Position numbers and translations under genes: made by a program. Under the pieces are notes generated by a model. That model was not told the DNA's origin, searched no databases, and worked only from the letters and a program-made list of their open reading frames with translations. Positions 1 to 8,395 of a stretch of DNA of 12,641 bases are shown piece by piece. Within the stretch, counting starts at the first letter, position 1, and every line of letters starts with the position of its first letter. The stretch comes from Flavobacteriia bacterium (lineage in GTDB: Bacteria > Bacteroidota > Bacteroidia > Flavobacteriales_D > Crocinitomicaceae), in the NCBI GenBank assembly GCA_009925805.1, contig RFQF01000047.1, positions 1 to 12,641 of the forward strand, in the 5' to 3' direction.

Positions 1-1371
1 CATCGGACTCTCATGGGCGTGATCCCACGTGTGCTTGTCGCCGCGGTAGTCCCCATGAAAGGTTAAGAAGTAAAGACGAAACATGTAGATGGCTGTCATC
101 GCGACTGACACCATGAGTAACCCATAAATTAATGGATTGTACGAAAAGAGGTGCCCCAAAATTTCGTCTTTGGAGAAAAAGCCCGAGAGCAAAGGAAAGC
201 CGCTAATGGCCAAGGTACCTATGAGAAACGTCCAATGCGTGATGGGCATAATCTTCCTTAGGCCGCCCATTTTTCGGATGTCTTGTTCGTGATGCATTCC
301 GTGAATTACACTTCCAGACCCTAAAAACAGCAAGGCTTTGAAAAAAGCATGGGTGGTAACGTGAAAGATCGCGACAGAGTAAGCGCCTAATCCTAGGGCA
401 ACCACCATCAAGCCTAATTGAGAAACGGTTGAATAAGCCAACACTTTTTTGATATCGTTTTGCCGAAGAGCCATGAAGGCAGCAGCAATGGAAGTAGCGA
501 CACCAACGTATAGCATAATATCTTTCGTCAATGGAGCCATTTCAAACAAGAAATTCGAACGTGCCACTAAATAAATTCCAGCCGTCACCATGGTAGCTGC
601 GTGGATGAGGGCAGAAACGGGCGTAGGTCCCGCCATGGCGTCGGGTAACCATGTAAATAAAGGAATCTGGGCGCTTTTGCCTGTTGCAGCCAGGAATAAA
701 CACAAGGTAATTCCTAGGAACATGACCGTACTCACGGTGGGCATTTGTTCTACCGTTTGTGCTATTTCGAGAAAATTGAGGGTACCAAAAGCGTTCAATA
801 GCATGAAAATGGCGAAAATCAAACCGGCATCTCCGATTCGGTTCATCACAAAGGCCTTACGCGCAGCCAAGCTATTCGCGATTCCTTTCTTGGGATCACT
901 GTAATGAAAACCAATCAACAAGAACGAACAAATACCAACCCCTTCCCAACCGAAGAACAAAATCAAGTAATTTCCTCCTAAAACCAAGAGGAGCATAGCG
1001 AAAATGAACAAATTTAAGTAGGTGAAGAATTTGTAATACCCTTCATCGTCCTTCATGTATCCCATGGAAAAGAGATGAATTAAGGTGCCAATTCCCGTGA
1101 TAATCAAGGCCATCCAAATGGAGAGATGGTCGATTAAAAAGTTGATTTGAATACTAAATTGATCCAACTTCAACAAAGTAAAAACATCCACTTGGACGGG
1201 CGAATTTACCTTATTAAATAGGGTTAGGACGATTAAAAAGCAAGTGAAAATCACCCCTGTACCCAAGGCTCCTGAAATATTTTTCGGTAGATGCTTCCCC
1301 AACATCCCATTGATTAATCCTCCGAGTAACGGTAAAGCCAAAAGTATAAAAACCAATCCTTCAACGCGCAT
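1..1371 (-). CDS. nuoL: NADH-quinone oxidoreductase subunit L (5' part, cut by window edge)
   Basis: Large antiporter-like subunit at the far end of the complex I membrane arm; it carries one proton channel. The 457 codons from the ATG at 1371 to base 1 stay open, so this is the N-terminal three quarters of a protein usually about 610-650 residues long. Many hydrophobic helices are visible. The proton-path residues are present: Glu143 in GWEGVGICSFLLIGF, Lys232 in TGKSAQIPLFTWLPDAM and His257 in SALIHAATMVTAGIYL. The C-terminal helices, including the long lateral helix typical of NuoL, lie outside. It starts 2 bases after the nuoK stop codon, so translation is probably coupled. NuoM and NuoN share the antiporter fold, but the GWEGVGICS and GYMKDDEGYYKFF segments and the position after nuoK fit NuoL. 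Confidence 0.97.
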   Translation of the reverse strand, partial: MRVEGLVFILLALPLLGGLINGMLGKHLPKNISGALGTGVIFTCFLIVLTLFNKVNSPVQVDVFTLLKLDQFSIQINFLIDHLSIWMALIITGIGTLIHLFSMGYMKDDEGYYKFFTYLNLFIFAMLLLVLGGNYLILFFGWEGVGICSFLLIGFHYSDPKKGIANSLAARKAFVMNRIGDAGLIFAIFMLLNAFGTLNFLEIAQTVEQMPTVSTVMFLGITLCLFLAATGKSAQIPLFTWLPDAMAGPTPVSALIHAATMVTAGIYLVARSNFLFEMAPLTKDIMLYVGVATSIAAAFMALRQNDIKKVLAYSTVSQLGLMVVALGLGAYSVAIFHVTTHAFFKALLFLGSGSVIHGMHHEQDIRKMGGLRKIMPITHWTFLIGTLAISGFPLLSGFFSKDEILGHLFSYNPLIYGLLMVSVAMTAIYMFRLYFLTFHGDYRGDKHTWDHAHESPM

Positions 1372-1373
1372 AA

Positions 1374-1691
1374 CTATCCTTTAAGTTTATTGAAAATACT
1401 GATGTCGATGGTACGCAGTTGACGGTAAGCCAAAATTAAAATCGACAAACCCACTGTGGCTTCGGCTGCAGCCACAACGATGATGAAAAACACGAAAATT
1501 TGAGCGTCGGCATTGTTGTAATAACAGGAGAACGTTACCATTAATAAATTGACCGCATTTAACATCAGTTCAATGCACATTAAGAGCACGATCATGTTTC
1601 TGCGAATCATTACTCCAAAAGCCCCAATAACAAAAAGCAACGTGGCTAGAATAACATAAAAATCAACATTGATAGGCGTGGCTTGCGGCAT
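1374..1691 (-). CDS. nuoK: NADH-quinone oxidoreductase subunit K
   Basis: Small three-helix membrane subunit of complex I, related to MrpC, next to NuoJ and NuoN in the proton-pumping arm. From the ATG at 1691 it is 105 residues, the usual family size. Two membrane-buried glutamates needed for proton transfer are visible: Glu41 in MCIELMLNAVNL (helix 2) and Glu77 in VAAAEATVGLSI (helix 3). An in-frame TTG at 1700 would add three residues and overlap nuoJ. I prefer the ATG, which follows the nuoJ stop after one base (TAATATG) and favours re-initiation. nuoL starts 2 bases downstream. Confidence 0.96.
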   Translation of the reverse strand: MPQATPINVDFYVILATLLFVIGAFGVMIRRNMIVLLMCIELMLNAVNLLMVTFSCYYNNADAQIFVFFIIVVAAAEATVGLSILILAYRQLRTIDISIFNKLKG

Positions 1692-1692
1692 A

Positions 1693-2208
1693 TTAATCAA
1701 TCATTTGTTTTTCGCGTTTGGCGAGCAGAATCGCACCCACCATCGCTGAAATAAAAAGAATACTCGAAATTTCAAAAGGAACTACATACTTCGTAAACAG
1801 GGTGTTTCCTAGGTTTTTCACCAAGCCGATATTGCTCAAAGCCACATTGTCTCCTGGTTGAGAAACAAGAACGATGTCTTTCAATGCCGCGATAAACACG
1901 ACAAACAAGGTTCCTGCGGCAATGCTGGCAATAATCCATGAAAGGGTAGGGGTTTTGGGCTCCGACTCTTTATTCAGGTTAAGCAACATGAGTACGAAAA
2001 GAAACAACACCATAATGGCTCCCGCATAAACGATGAGGTTGACAATCGCCAAGAACTGCGCGTTCATCATGATGTACAGTCCGGAAATAAAGAAAAAGGT
2101 GACCACTAAATACAACACACTGCGCACCGGATGTTTACTGATAACAACCATCAGCGCTGCTGCGACGGTTAAGGCGCCAAGAATTTGAGTTAGGATCGTT
2201 GCTATCAT
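1693..2208 (-). CDS. nuoJ: NADH-quinone oxidoreductase subunit J
   Basis: Membrane-arm subunit (mitochondrial ND6 equivalent), 171 residues with about five predicted helices. The conserved third-helix segment VYAGAIMVLFLFV (residues 60-72) is intact; in known structures this helix switches between an alpha and a pi-bulge form during turnover. The C-terminal tail (KREKQMID) is charged and probably cytoplasmic. The ATG at 2208 overlaps the nuoI stop codon as ATGA, a classic translational-coupling arrangement. The sequence between helices is poorly conserved in this family, so the assignment rests on helix 3 and on its place between nuoI and nuoK. Confidence 0.96.
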   Translation of the reverse strand: MIATILTQILGALTVAAALMVVISKHPVRSVLYLVVTFFFISGLYIMMNAQFLAIVNLIVYAGAIMVLFLFVLMLLNLNKESEPKTPTLSWIIASIAAGTLFVVFIAALKDIVLVSQPGDNVALSNIGLVKNLGNTLFTKYVVPFEISSILFISAMVGAILLAKREKQMID

Positions 2209-2747
2209 ACGTGGGTTCGTTTTCCGGTGAATTGACGCTTGGTAATATCGATGCGAGAATCTGCGGGTTCTACCAATTTGTCTTTGCCATAGATGAATTC
2301 ACCTCGTTCGAACTGGGTGGGCACCAAACGGTCGGTTAAAAACACCGCCTCCTTTGGACAGGCCTCTTCGCACAAACCGCAAAAAATACAACGCAGCATG
2401 TTGATTTCATAAGTCACGGCATATTTCTCCTCGCGGTACAAGTGCGCCTGGTCCTTCGTACGTTCCGCGGAGGTCATCGTAATCGCCTCAGCCGGACATG
2501 CCACTGCACATAACCCGCATGCGGTACAATTCTCACGTCCTTGTTCATCGCGTTTGAGCACATGCATACCGCGGTAAATGGGGGCGAATTCTCGTGTTTC
2601 TTCGGGGTATTTTACCGTCTTACGGCGCTTTAATATATGCTTGAAGGTAACCATCATTCCTTTGAGAATCGCGGGAATATATAGCTTTTCCACAAACGTC
2701 ATCGGTTTATCCGAAACAACTTTTTTTCTATTCGTGAGTGACTCCAT
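2205..2747 (-). CDS. nuoI: NADH-quinone oxidoreductase subunit I (8Fe ferredoxin-like)
   Basis: Peripheral-arm subunit holding clusters N6a and N6b, which pass electrons from NuoG to cluster N2 in NuoB. Two complete 4Fe-4S motifs are visible: CTACGLCAVACP and CIFCGLCEEACP. The reading frame can open at a TTG (2756) directly after the nuoH stop, giving 183 residues. The ATG at 2747, giving 180 residues (MESLTNRKK...), leaves a 9-base gap and is the likelier start. The N-terminal part (around LYIPAILKGMMVTFKHIL) forms the amphipathic segment that lies against NuoH. The stop overlaps the nuoJ start by 4 bases. Confidence 0.96.
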   Translation of the reverse strand: MESLTNRKKVVSDKPMTFVEKLYIPAILKGMMVTFKHILKRRKTVKYPEETREFAPIYRGMHVLKRDEQGRENCTACGLCAVACPAEAITMTSAERTKDQAHLYREEKYAVTYEINMLRCIFCGLCEEACPKEAVFLTDRLVPTQFERGEFIYGKDKLVEPADSRIDITKRQFTGKRTHV

Positions 2748-2756
2748 AGCGTTCAA

Positions 2757-3791
2757 TTAAAACCAATGATGATAAAATGCCACAACAAAACCGGTGATTA
2801 ACATATTCACCAAGGCGATCGGGATTAACACTTTCCATCCGAGGTGCATGAGTTGGTCAAAACGAAAGCGTGGAATGGTCCATCGAATCCACATGAAGAC
2901 GAAAATCAAAAGGAAAATTTTAGCAAAAAATACAGCAACCCCGATAATAGCCAAGAGGTTCGGGTTATCCTTCAAGGCATCCATTCCCGGGAAATTATAG
3001 CCTCCAAAGAAAAGAATGGCCATGATGGCAGAGGATACAAACATCGCCACGTATTCGGAGAATAGAAATAAACCCAATTTCATGGAGCTGTATTCGGTAT
3101 GGTATCCGCCTATGAGCTCGTTCTCGCATTCGGGTAAGTCAAAAGGAGCTCGGTTGGTTTCGGCCAAGGCGCAAATGAAAAATACGATAAAAGCCACAGG
3201 TTGATACCAAATATTCCAATTTAGTCCATGCTGGCTTTCAACAATCGCTCTAAGGTCTAGGCTTCCGGAAATCATGATGATGGTAATGGCCGAGATTCCC
3301 ATCGCCAATTCATACGAAATCATTTGCGACGAGGCGCGAATTGCGCCAAATAAAGAGTATTTATTGTTGGAAGCCCAACCACCAATCATGATCCCATAAA
3401 CGCCAATAGAAATGATGCCGAAGGCAAAAAGAATCCCAATGTTGATTTCGGCCACTTGTAGGGAAATCTCCCTTCCAAACAAATGAAGGTTGGGGCCCCA
3501 AGGAATGATAGCGCTCGTAATCAAGGAAGTAAACATGGCAATACCCGGACCAATAATGAAGAGCCATCGATCGGCATTCATGGGGGTAAAATCCTCCTTC
3601 ATGAACATTTTCACGCCGTCAGCAATCGGTTGTAATATTCCGAAAGGTCCTGCACGATCCGGTCCTACACGGTCTTGAATCCACGCGGCTAATTTCCGTT
3701 CGAAATAGGTTTGGTAGGCAGCGATTCCCAACGAAATCAGGAACAAAAGCACCACCAAAACCAACTTATCCATCCAGTAAAAAGTTTCCAT
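2757..3791 (-). CDS. nuoH: NADH-quinone oxidoreductase subunit H
   Basis: Membrane subunit (ND1 equivalent) that forms the quinone-entry channel and joins the peripheral and membrane arms. It has 344 residues with eight or so helices, a normal family length. Signatures are AGPFGILQPIADGVKMF (residues 47-63), FGAIRASSQMISYELAMG (148-165), the acidic loop AETNRAPFDLPECENELIGG (210-229) followed by YHTEYSSMKLG, and WIRWTIPRFRFDQLMHLGW (301-319). The acidic residues of the quinone-side loop are kept, although the usual PEAE reads PECE here. The ATG shares one base with the nuoG stop (TAATG), so translation is probably coupled. Confidence 0.98.
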   Translation of the reverse strand: METFYWMDKLVLVVLLFLISLGIAAYQTYFERKLAAWIQDRVGPDRAGPFGILQPIADGVKMFMKEDFTPMNADRWLFIIGPGIAMFTSLITSAIIPWGPNLHLFGREISLQVAEINIGILFAFGIISIGVYGIMIGGWASNNKYSLFGAIRASSQMISYELAMGISAITIIMISGSLDLRAIVESQHGLNWNIWYQPVAFIVFFICALAETNRAPFDLPECENELIGGYHTEYSSMKLGLFLFSEYVAMFVSSAIMAILFFGGYNFPGMDALKDNPNLLAIIGVAVFFAKIFLLIFVFMWIRWTIPRFRFDQLMHLGWKVLIPIALVNMLITGFVVAFYHHWF

Positions 3792-4753
3792 TAGCCAATA
3801 CGTTTTACGGGTTTGTCAATCGTGGTAGCATATTTCCCTTGAGCAATGACGGATTGTCGGTTGATTACACGAGGGCCAAGGATATTCCATTCAGAAGCGT
3901 CTTTTTTCTCAAAACGGCAGTCGTTGCATAACCAAGCTGTTTTTTGATCAATCGCTTCCACCTCGCCATACTTGTCTTTTCGCGCGGTAACACGATAAAT
4001 TTCATTGCCAAACATCCAAACCACGGCCTTTCCGCAACATTTGGTACAAGACCTTTCAGCTTCCATGGGTTTCAGAAACCAAACGCGGCTTTTAAAGCGG
4101 AAGGTTCGATCCGTAAGTGCTCCCACAGGACACACATCGATCATGTTTCCTGAAAAATCGTTTTCCACAGCCTCTTGGATGTAGGTCGAAATTTCAGCAT
4201 GTTCGCCACGGTGCAACACCCCGTGAACCCGTTTGTCGGTTAATTGATTGGCTACAAATACACAGCGGTAACACAAGATACAACGGTTCATGTGCAATTT
4301 GATTTTGTTCCCAATATCTATCGGATCAAACGTCCTTCGATCTTCCTCGTATCGGGTTTTGGCACTTCCGTGTTCGTAGCCCAAATCCTGCAAATGGCAT
4401 TCGCCAGCTTGGTCACAAATAGGACAATCCAGTGGATGGTTTGCAAGCAAGAATTCCACCACACCGCCACGGTTGTTGTGGACACGTTCGCTGGTTTTAT
4501 TATTGACAACCATGCCATCTTGCACCGGGGTAGAGCAAGAAGCCACCAATTTGGGCAGCGGACGCGGGTCAGCCGCGGAACCTGCTGCGACTTCTACCAA
4601 ACAAGTGCGGCATTTTCCACCGGTTCCCGGTAATTTACTGTAATAGCACATGGCAGGAGGCACAGCATCTCCGCCAATTTGGCGTGCGGCGTTGAGAATG
4701 GTCGTTCCGGGTTCAACCGAAACTTCAATGCCATCTATTGTTACTTTTACCAT
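3791..4753 (-). CDS. nuoG: NADH-quinone oxidoreductase subunit G, short form lacking the large molybdopterin-type domain
   Basis: Iron-sulfur subunit that takes electrons from NuoF towards NuoI. Order of domains: 2Fe-2S ferredoxin fold with N1b ligands Cys36, Cys48, Cys51 and Cys73; the N5 motif His106, Cys110, Cys113, Cys119; the N4 motif Cys158, Cys161, Cys164 with Cys208. Then comes a small module at about 234-282 resembling the start of the molybdopterin-oxidoreductase Fe4S4 domain. Its cysteines are Cys236, Cys239, Cys240, Cys276 and Cys279. Canonical NuoG is about 680-900 residues; this one stops at 320. The nuoH ATG overlaps its stop by one base and no coding remnant follows, so the short form looks native rather than broken. 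It lies 9 bases after nuoF. The extra N7-type cluster motif is not intact, since no Cys stands four residues after Cys239. Confidence 0.93.
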   Translation of the reverse strand: MVKVTIDGIEVSVEPGTTILNAARQIGGDAVPPAMCYYSKLPGTGGKCRTCLVEVAAGSAADPRPLPKLVASCSTPVQDGMVVNNKTSERVHNNRGGVVEFLLANHPLDCPICDQAGECHLQDLGYEHGSAKTRYEEDRRTFDPIDIGNKIKLHMNRCILCYRCVFVANQLTDKRVHGVLHRGEHAEISTYIQEAVENDFSGNMIDVCPVGALTDRTFRFKSRVWFLKPMEAERSCTKCCGKAVVWMFGNEIYRVTARKDKYGEVEAIDQKTAWLCNDCRFEKKDASEWNILGPRVINRQSVIAQGKYATTIDKPVKRIG

Positions 4754-4762
4754 AGCTCGTTT

Positions 4763-6106
4763 TTATGCAACCACGGGTTGCTGAATTAAACCGTAATTTC
4801 TTGTTTGCGCCTCTTCCGGATGGGTCACGTGCCACTCGAATTCTTCTCTAAAATGATGAATGGCAGCAGCCACAGGCCAAGCTGCAGCATCGCCTAATGG
4901 ACAAATGGTATTTCCTTCAATTTTTTTATTGATGTCCGCTAATAAGTCAATGTCGTGCAATTGCCCTTTTCCCGTTTCAAGACGATGCAGTACTTTTTCC
5001 ATCCATCCGGTACCTTCTCTGCAAGGCGAACACTGTCCGCAAGATTCATGGGCATAAAAACGGGTGAAATTCCATGTGTTTCGCACAATGCATTGGTCTT
5101 CATCGAACACGATAAATCCACCTGATCCCAACATAGACCCCGTTTTAAAACCGCCATCAGCCAAACTTTCGTACGTCATCAAGCGATCTTCTCCTGCGGC
5201 CGTTTTGGTCACCAAATAATGCGGCAAAATAGGAACCGAAGATCCCCCGGGAACGCATGCTTTGAGTTTTTTTCCGTTAGCAATTCCGCGACAATAATCG
5301 TCCCCGTAAATGAATTCTTCTACGGTCATTCCAAGCTCAATTTCATAAACTCCCGGACGAACTAAATTTCCGCAAGCCGAAATGAGTTTGGTGCCTGTGC
5401 TTTTTCCAATTCCAATCGCTGCATAGGCTTCTCCGCCGTCTCGAACTATCGATACAACGGCAGCAATGGTTTCCACATTGTTCACTACAGTAGGACAACC
5501 CCATAATCCTTTCACTGCGGGAAAAGGCGGTTTAATTCTGGGATTTCCACGCTTACCTTCCAAAGATTCCAACAACGCGGTTTCTTCTCCACAAATGTAG
5601 GCTCCACCTCCCGGGGTAACCACCAAATCGTGGTCGAATCCACTGCCCATGATGTTTTTACCCAGAAATCCTTTAGCATAGGCCTCTTGAATGGCTTTTT
5701 CCAAAATTTCGAGGAGGTACATGTATTCTCCGCGAATGTAGATGTAAGAGGTATTGGCACCCAAGGCATACGATGAAAGCACCATGGCTTCAACCAGCAG
5801 GTGCGGGATTTTCTCCATCAAAAAGCGGTCTTTAAACGTTCCCGGTTCGGATTCATCCGCGTTGCATACCAAATAGCGGGGAATTCCTTCGGGCTTGGCT
5901 AAGAAAGACCATTTCATACCGGTGGGAAAACCGGCACCGCCGCGGCCTCGTAATCCCGATTTTTTAACTTCCTCCACCACTTCTTCCGGGCTCATTTTTT
6001 TGAGCGCCTTTTCTAAGGTGTTATAGCCACCATGCTTAACATAAACATCTATTCCTTCGATTCCGGGAACTTCCAAATGTTCTAAAAGTAATTTTCTGTT
6101 ATTCAT
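4763..6106 (-). CDS. nuoF: NADH-quinone oxidoreductase subunit F (NADH/FMN site)
   Basis: Oxidises NADH, passes electrons to FMN and then to cluster N3. It is 447 residues, normal for the family. The glycine-rich NADH/FMN loop GLRGRGGAGFPTGMKW is at residues 51-66, the FMN-site motif NADESEPGTFKDR at 82-94, and ICGEETALLESLEG at 171-184. The N3 ligands are Cys356, Cys359, Cys362 (ESCGQCSPCREG) and Cys402 (NTICPLGDAA). These intact sites show that the enzyme is NADH-linked, unlike the 11-subunit complex I forms without NuoEFG. The ATG overlaps the nuoE stop by four bases (ATGA). Confidence 0.98.
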   Translation of the reverse strand: MNNRKLLLEHLEVPGIEGIDVYVKHGGYNTLEKALKKMSPEEVVEEVKKSGLRGRGGAGFPTGMKWSFLAKPEGIPRYLVCNADESEPGTFKDRFLMEKIPHLLVEAMVLSSYALGANTSYIYIRGEYMYLLEILEKAIQEAYAKGFLGKNIMGSGFDHDLVVTPGGGAYICGEETALLESLEGKRGNPRIKPPFPAVKGLWGCPTVVNNVETIAAVVSIVRDGGEAYAAIGIGKSTGTKLISACGNLVRPGVYEIELGMTVEEFIYGDDYCRGIANGKKLKACVPGGSSVPILPHYLVTKTAAGEDRLMTYESLADGGFKTGSMLGSGGFIVFDEDQCIVRNTWNFTRFYAHESCGQCSPCREGTGWMEKVLHRLETGKGQLHDIDLLADINKKIEGNTICPLGDAAAWPVAAAIHHFREEFEWHVTHPEEAQTRNYGLIQQPVVA

Positions 6107-6642
6107 AAGGCTCCGGGTTCAATGGTTCCTTGGCGGTATTGCTCAATTAATGCGTCTACTTTTTCGGGCGTAAGGTGTTCGTGAAAGCGATGGCGGCATT
6201 GTAGCAAAGGTCCATAACCGCATCCGCCTAAACATTCCGCAGTTTTCAGGGTAAAGAGACCATCTTCTGTGGTTTCACCCACGCCAATGTTCAAGCGCTG
6301 ACCAATGTGTTCGATCAATTGGTCGCTTCCTACCAGCATACAAGGTCCAGTACGACAAACTTCAAAAACATATTTACCCACCGGTTCCAAATGAAACATG
6401 GTGTAAAAGGTGGCTACCTCATATACTTCAATCGCTTGAATATGAAGAATTTCTGCGATTTTATCCATGGTGGGTACGCTGATCCAGCCCAACTCCGCTT
6501 GCGCCAAATGCAACAAGGTTAAGATCGCGCTTTTTTGTTTGCCTTCGGGAAATTGTTGGATGGCACGGTCCATTTTTCCAAGCAATGCTTCGGAGAAATT
6601 TACGGGTTCCGTGGTTCTTATGGGTTGGGTAGTATGACTCAT
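6103..6642 (-). CDS. nuoE: NADH-quinone oxidoreductase subunit E (24 kDa, thioredoxin-like 2Fe-2S)
   Basis: Partner of NuoF that holds the off-pathway 2Fe-2S cluster N1a. It is 179 residues, with a helical N-terminal half and a thioredoxin-like C-terminal half. Cluster ligands are Cys96 and Cys101 (CRTGPC) plus Cys137 and Cys141 (ECLGGC). EVYEVATFYTMFHLEPVGKY (72-91) is the conserved lead-in strand and helix. An extra, non-ligand Cys149 follows in LLQCRHRFHEHL. The gene starts 3 bases after the nuoD stop and overlaps nuoF by four bases, so E and F are probably made in equal amounts. Confidence 0.97.
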   Translation of the reverse strand: MSHTTQPIRTTEPVNFSEALLGKMDRAIQQFPEGKQKSAILTLLHLAQAELGWISVPTMDKIAEILHIQAIEVYEVATFYTMFHLEPVGKYVFEVCRTGPCMLVGSDQLIEHIGQRLNIGVGETTEDGLFTLKTAECLGGCGYGPLLQCRHRFHEHLTPEKVDALIEQYRQGTIEPGAL

Positions 6643-6645
6643 CGT

Positions 6646-7881
6646 TTATGCATCTAATTCGCCGGCAATGACATTAATACTGCTTAAGGTAATGACCGCA
6701 TCGCTGATGTTCGAACCAGTAATCATTTCAGGATACGCTTGGTAATAAATAAAACACGGTCTCCGGAATTGTAAGCGGTACGGGGATCTACCTCCATCGC
6801 TGATTAAATAATAGCCCAGTTCCCCGTTTCCACCTTCAACGCTATGATACACCTCACCCACCGGCACTTCGGATTCCCCCATGATAATTTTGAAATGGTA
6901 AATGAGTGCCTCCATGTTGTTGTACACGTCTTTTTTATCCGGTAAGAAAAATTCAGGAACCTCCGCATGGAAAGCCCCTTCGGGTAAGTTGTTGTAGGCT
7001 TGTTCGATGATTCGAAAACTCTGACGAATTTCTTCTTGGCGTACCATGAATCGGTCGTACGTATCGCCATTTACACCAACAGGAATAATAAAATCGAAGT
7101 CTTCGTAGGATGCATAAGGATGCATCACACGTACGTCGTAATCCACTCCTGCTGCACGAAGGTTTGGTCCAGTGAAACCGTAGGCTAATGCACGTTCCGC
7201 GGAAATGGGTCCTGCACCACGGGTTCGGTCCATGAAGATTCTGTTTCTTTCCAACATTCCGTTCCACTCTTCAAAAGCTGCAGGAAAAGTGCGCATGAAT
7301 TCTTTTAACTTTTGATGGAAGACCGGGTTGAAATCTTTATCGAACCCCCCAATGCGCCCAATGTTGGTAGTCAAGCGCGCTCCACACATCTCTTCGTAGA
7401 GTTCGTAGATTTTTTCACGTTCGGAAAAAGGATAAAAGAAGCTCGTTAATGCGCCGGTATCTACCCCAATGATGGAGTCGCAAATCAAATGGTCTGCAAT
7501 CCTGGCGAGTTCCATAATGATAACCCGCATGTAATCCACGCGTTTTGGCACTGAGACGCCGAGTAATTTCTCCACGGTCATGTGCCAACCCAAGTTGTTG
7601 ATGGGAGAAGAACAGTAATTTAAGCGATCGGTTATCGGGGTAATTTGGTTGTAAGGACGTCGTTCGGCAAGTTTTTCAAAGGCCCGGTGAATGTAGCCCA
7701 CGGTTTGCACAGAATTAAGGATTTTTTCGCCATCAACCGTTAAGATGTTTTGAAAAATACCGTGCGTCGCTGGGTGGGTGGGTCCAAAATTAATGGTGGC
7801 AATATCGCCGTCAATGGTTTCCTTGGAAAGCACTTGGCCGTTGGAGAGTCGTATGAGGTTATCGGTTGAATTCATCTTCAT
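6646..7881 (-). CDS. nuoD: NADH-quinone oxidoreductase subunit D (49 kDa, quinone site)
   Basis: Catalytic subunit, related to the large subunit of NiFe hydrogenases, that forms the quinone-reduction pocket with NuoB. From the ATG at 7881 it is 411 residues. FGPTHPATHG (32-41) contains the quinone-site histidine region, GYIHRAFEKLAE (62-73) is the family signature, and Tyr89 in TDRLNYCS matches the quinone-binding tyrosine. The C-terminal half holds GELGYYLISDGG and SPYRLQFRRPCF. The frame is open back to 7932, inside nuoC, but family similarity begins well after that. The starts at 7881 or 7875 (MKM) leave 7 or 13 bases after the nuoC stop, so I chose 7881. NuoC and NuoD are separate genes here, not the fused nuoCD of some proteobacteria. 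Confidence 0.97.
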   Translation of the reverse strand: MKMNSTDNLIRLSNGQVLSKETIDGDIATINFGPTHPATHGIFQNILTVDGEKILNSVQTVGYIHRAFEKLAERRPYNQITPITDRLNYCSSPINNLGWHMTVEKLLGVSVPKRVDYMRVIIMELARIADHLICDSIIGVDTGALTSFFYPFSEREKIYELYEEMCGARLTTNIGRIGGFDKDFNPVFHQKLKEFMRTFPAAFEEWNGMLERNRIFMDRTRGAGPISAERALAYGFTGPNLRAAGVDYDVRVMHPYASYEDFDFIIPVGVNGDTYDRFMVRQEEIRQSFRIIEQAYNNLPEGAFHAEVPEFFLPDKKDVYNNMEALIYHFKIIMGESEVPVGEVYHSVEGGNGELGYYLISDGGRSPYRLQFRRPCFIYYQAYPEMITGSNISDAVITLSSINVIAGELDA

Positions 7882-7888
7882 GCATTGC

Positions 7889-8395
7889 TTATCGGCCAAA
7901 GAAACGGTCGTCTTTATCTTCTCGTGTCGCATCTTCTAAAGGATGCTGCTTTAACATGGGGTGGTAATCCATTTCGTCCATGTTTAAAATTCGTGTAAGG
8001 TTCGGGTGACCTTCGAAGTTAATTCCAAAAAAATCATAGGTTTCGCGTTCCATCCAGTTGGCGGTTTCAAACAAGGATGTTACACTTTTAATGCTGGGCT
8101 GCTCGGCGGGAAGATACGCTTTTACTCTCAATCGAAGGGCATTTTTCCAGCTGTGAAGGTGGTACACGACGCACAATTCTCTTCCTTCTATTTCGGGATA
8201 GTGCACTCCGCCAAGGAGCGTCAAAAAATTAAACGACAATGCCGGATCCTGCTTTAATTGTTCGATGATCTCATAGGCGTCTTTGGGTGCTACTTCAATC
8301 ACGAGGGTATCGTAGAGTTCTTCACTCAAGGCAATACGCTCGCCGAAAAGCGCATAGATAGCTTGGGATAACTCGCTATTTGTCATTTTCTGCAT
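7889..8395 (-). CDS. nuoC: NADH-quinone oxidoreductase subunit C (30 kDa)
   Basis: Structural subunit of the connecting module, without a redox centre. It is 168 residues. The 30-kDa family signature is clear at about 116-137: ERETYDFFGINFEGHPNLTR. The acidic tail with DDRFFGR matches the family's end region that contacts NuoD. The ATG at 8395 gives a 20-base overlap with nuoB; an ATG three codons in (8386) would reduce this to 11 bases, and the sequence does not decide between them. Confidence 0.96.
   Translation of the reverse strand: MQKMTNSELSQAIYALFGERIALSEELYDTLVIEVAPKDAYEIIEQLKQDPALSFNFLTLLGGVHYPEIEGRELCVVYHLHSWKNALRLRVKAYLPAEQPSIKSVTSLFETANWMERETYDFFGINFEGHPNLTRILNMDEMDYHPMLKQHPLEDATREDKDDRFFGR

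Noticed and set aside
590..904. Plus-strand open frame of 104 codons at the left end
   Set aside because: It is antisense to nuoL, whose conserved proton-channel motifs are read through this region.
1009..1016. A second TAAATTTG promoter-like motif inside nuoL
   Set aside because: It encodes part of a conserved Leu-Asn-Leu stretch, has no gene starting behind it in the window, and an 8-base AT-rich motif is expected by chance.
4244..4633. Plus-strand open frame of 129 codons opposite nuoG
   Set aside because: It lies wholly antisense to a clear nuoG, has no recognisable domain or start signal, and its composition is that of a shadow frame.
3791..4753. nuoG as a pseudogene cut by a frameshift
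   Set aside because: nuoH starts on the stop codon with an intact conserved sequence, so there is no room for a lost 3' portion, and all core cluster ligands are kept.
7882..7932. A 17-residue N-terminal extension of NuoD overlapping nuoC by 44 bases
   Set aside because: The ATG at 7881 falls 7 bases after the nuoC stop and gives a normal length; the extension has no family similarity.
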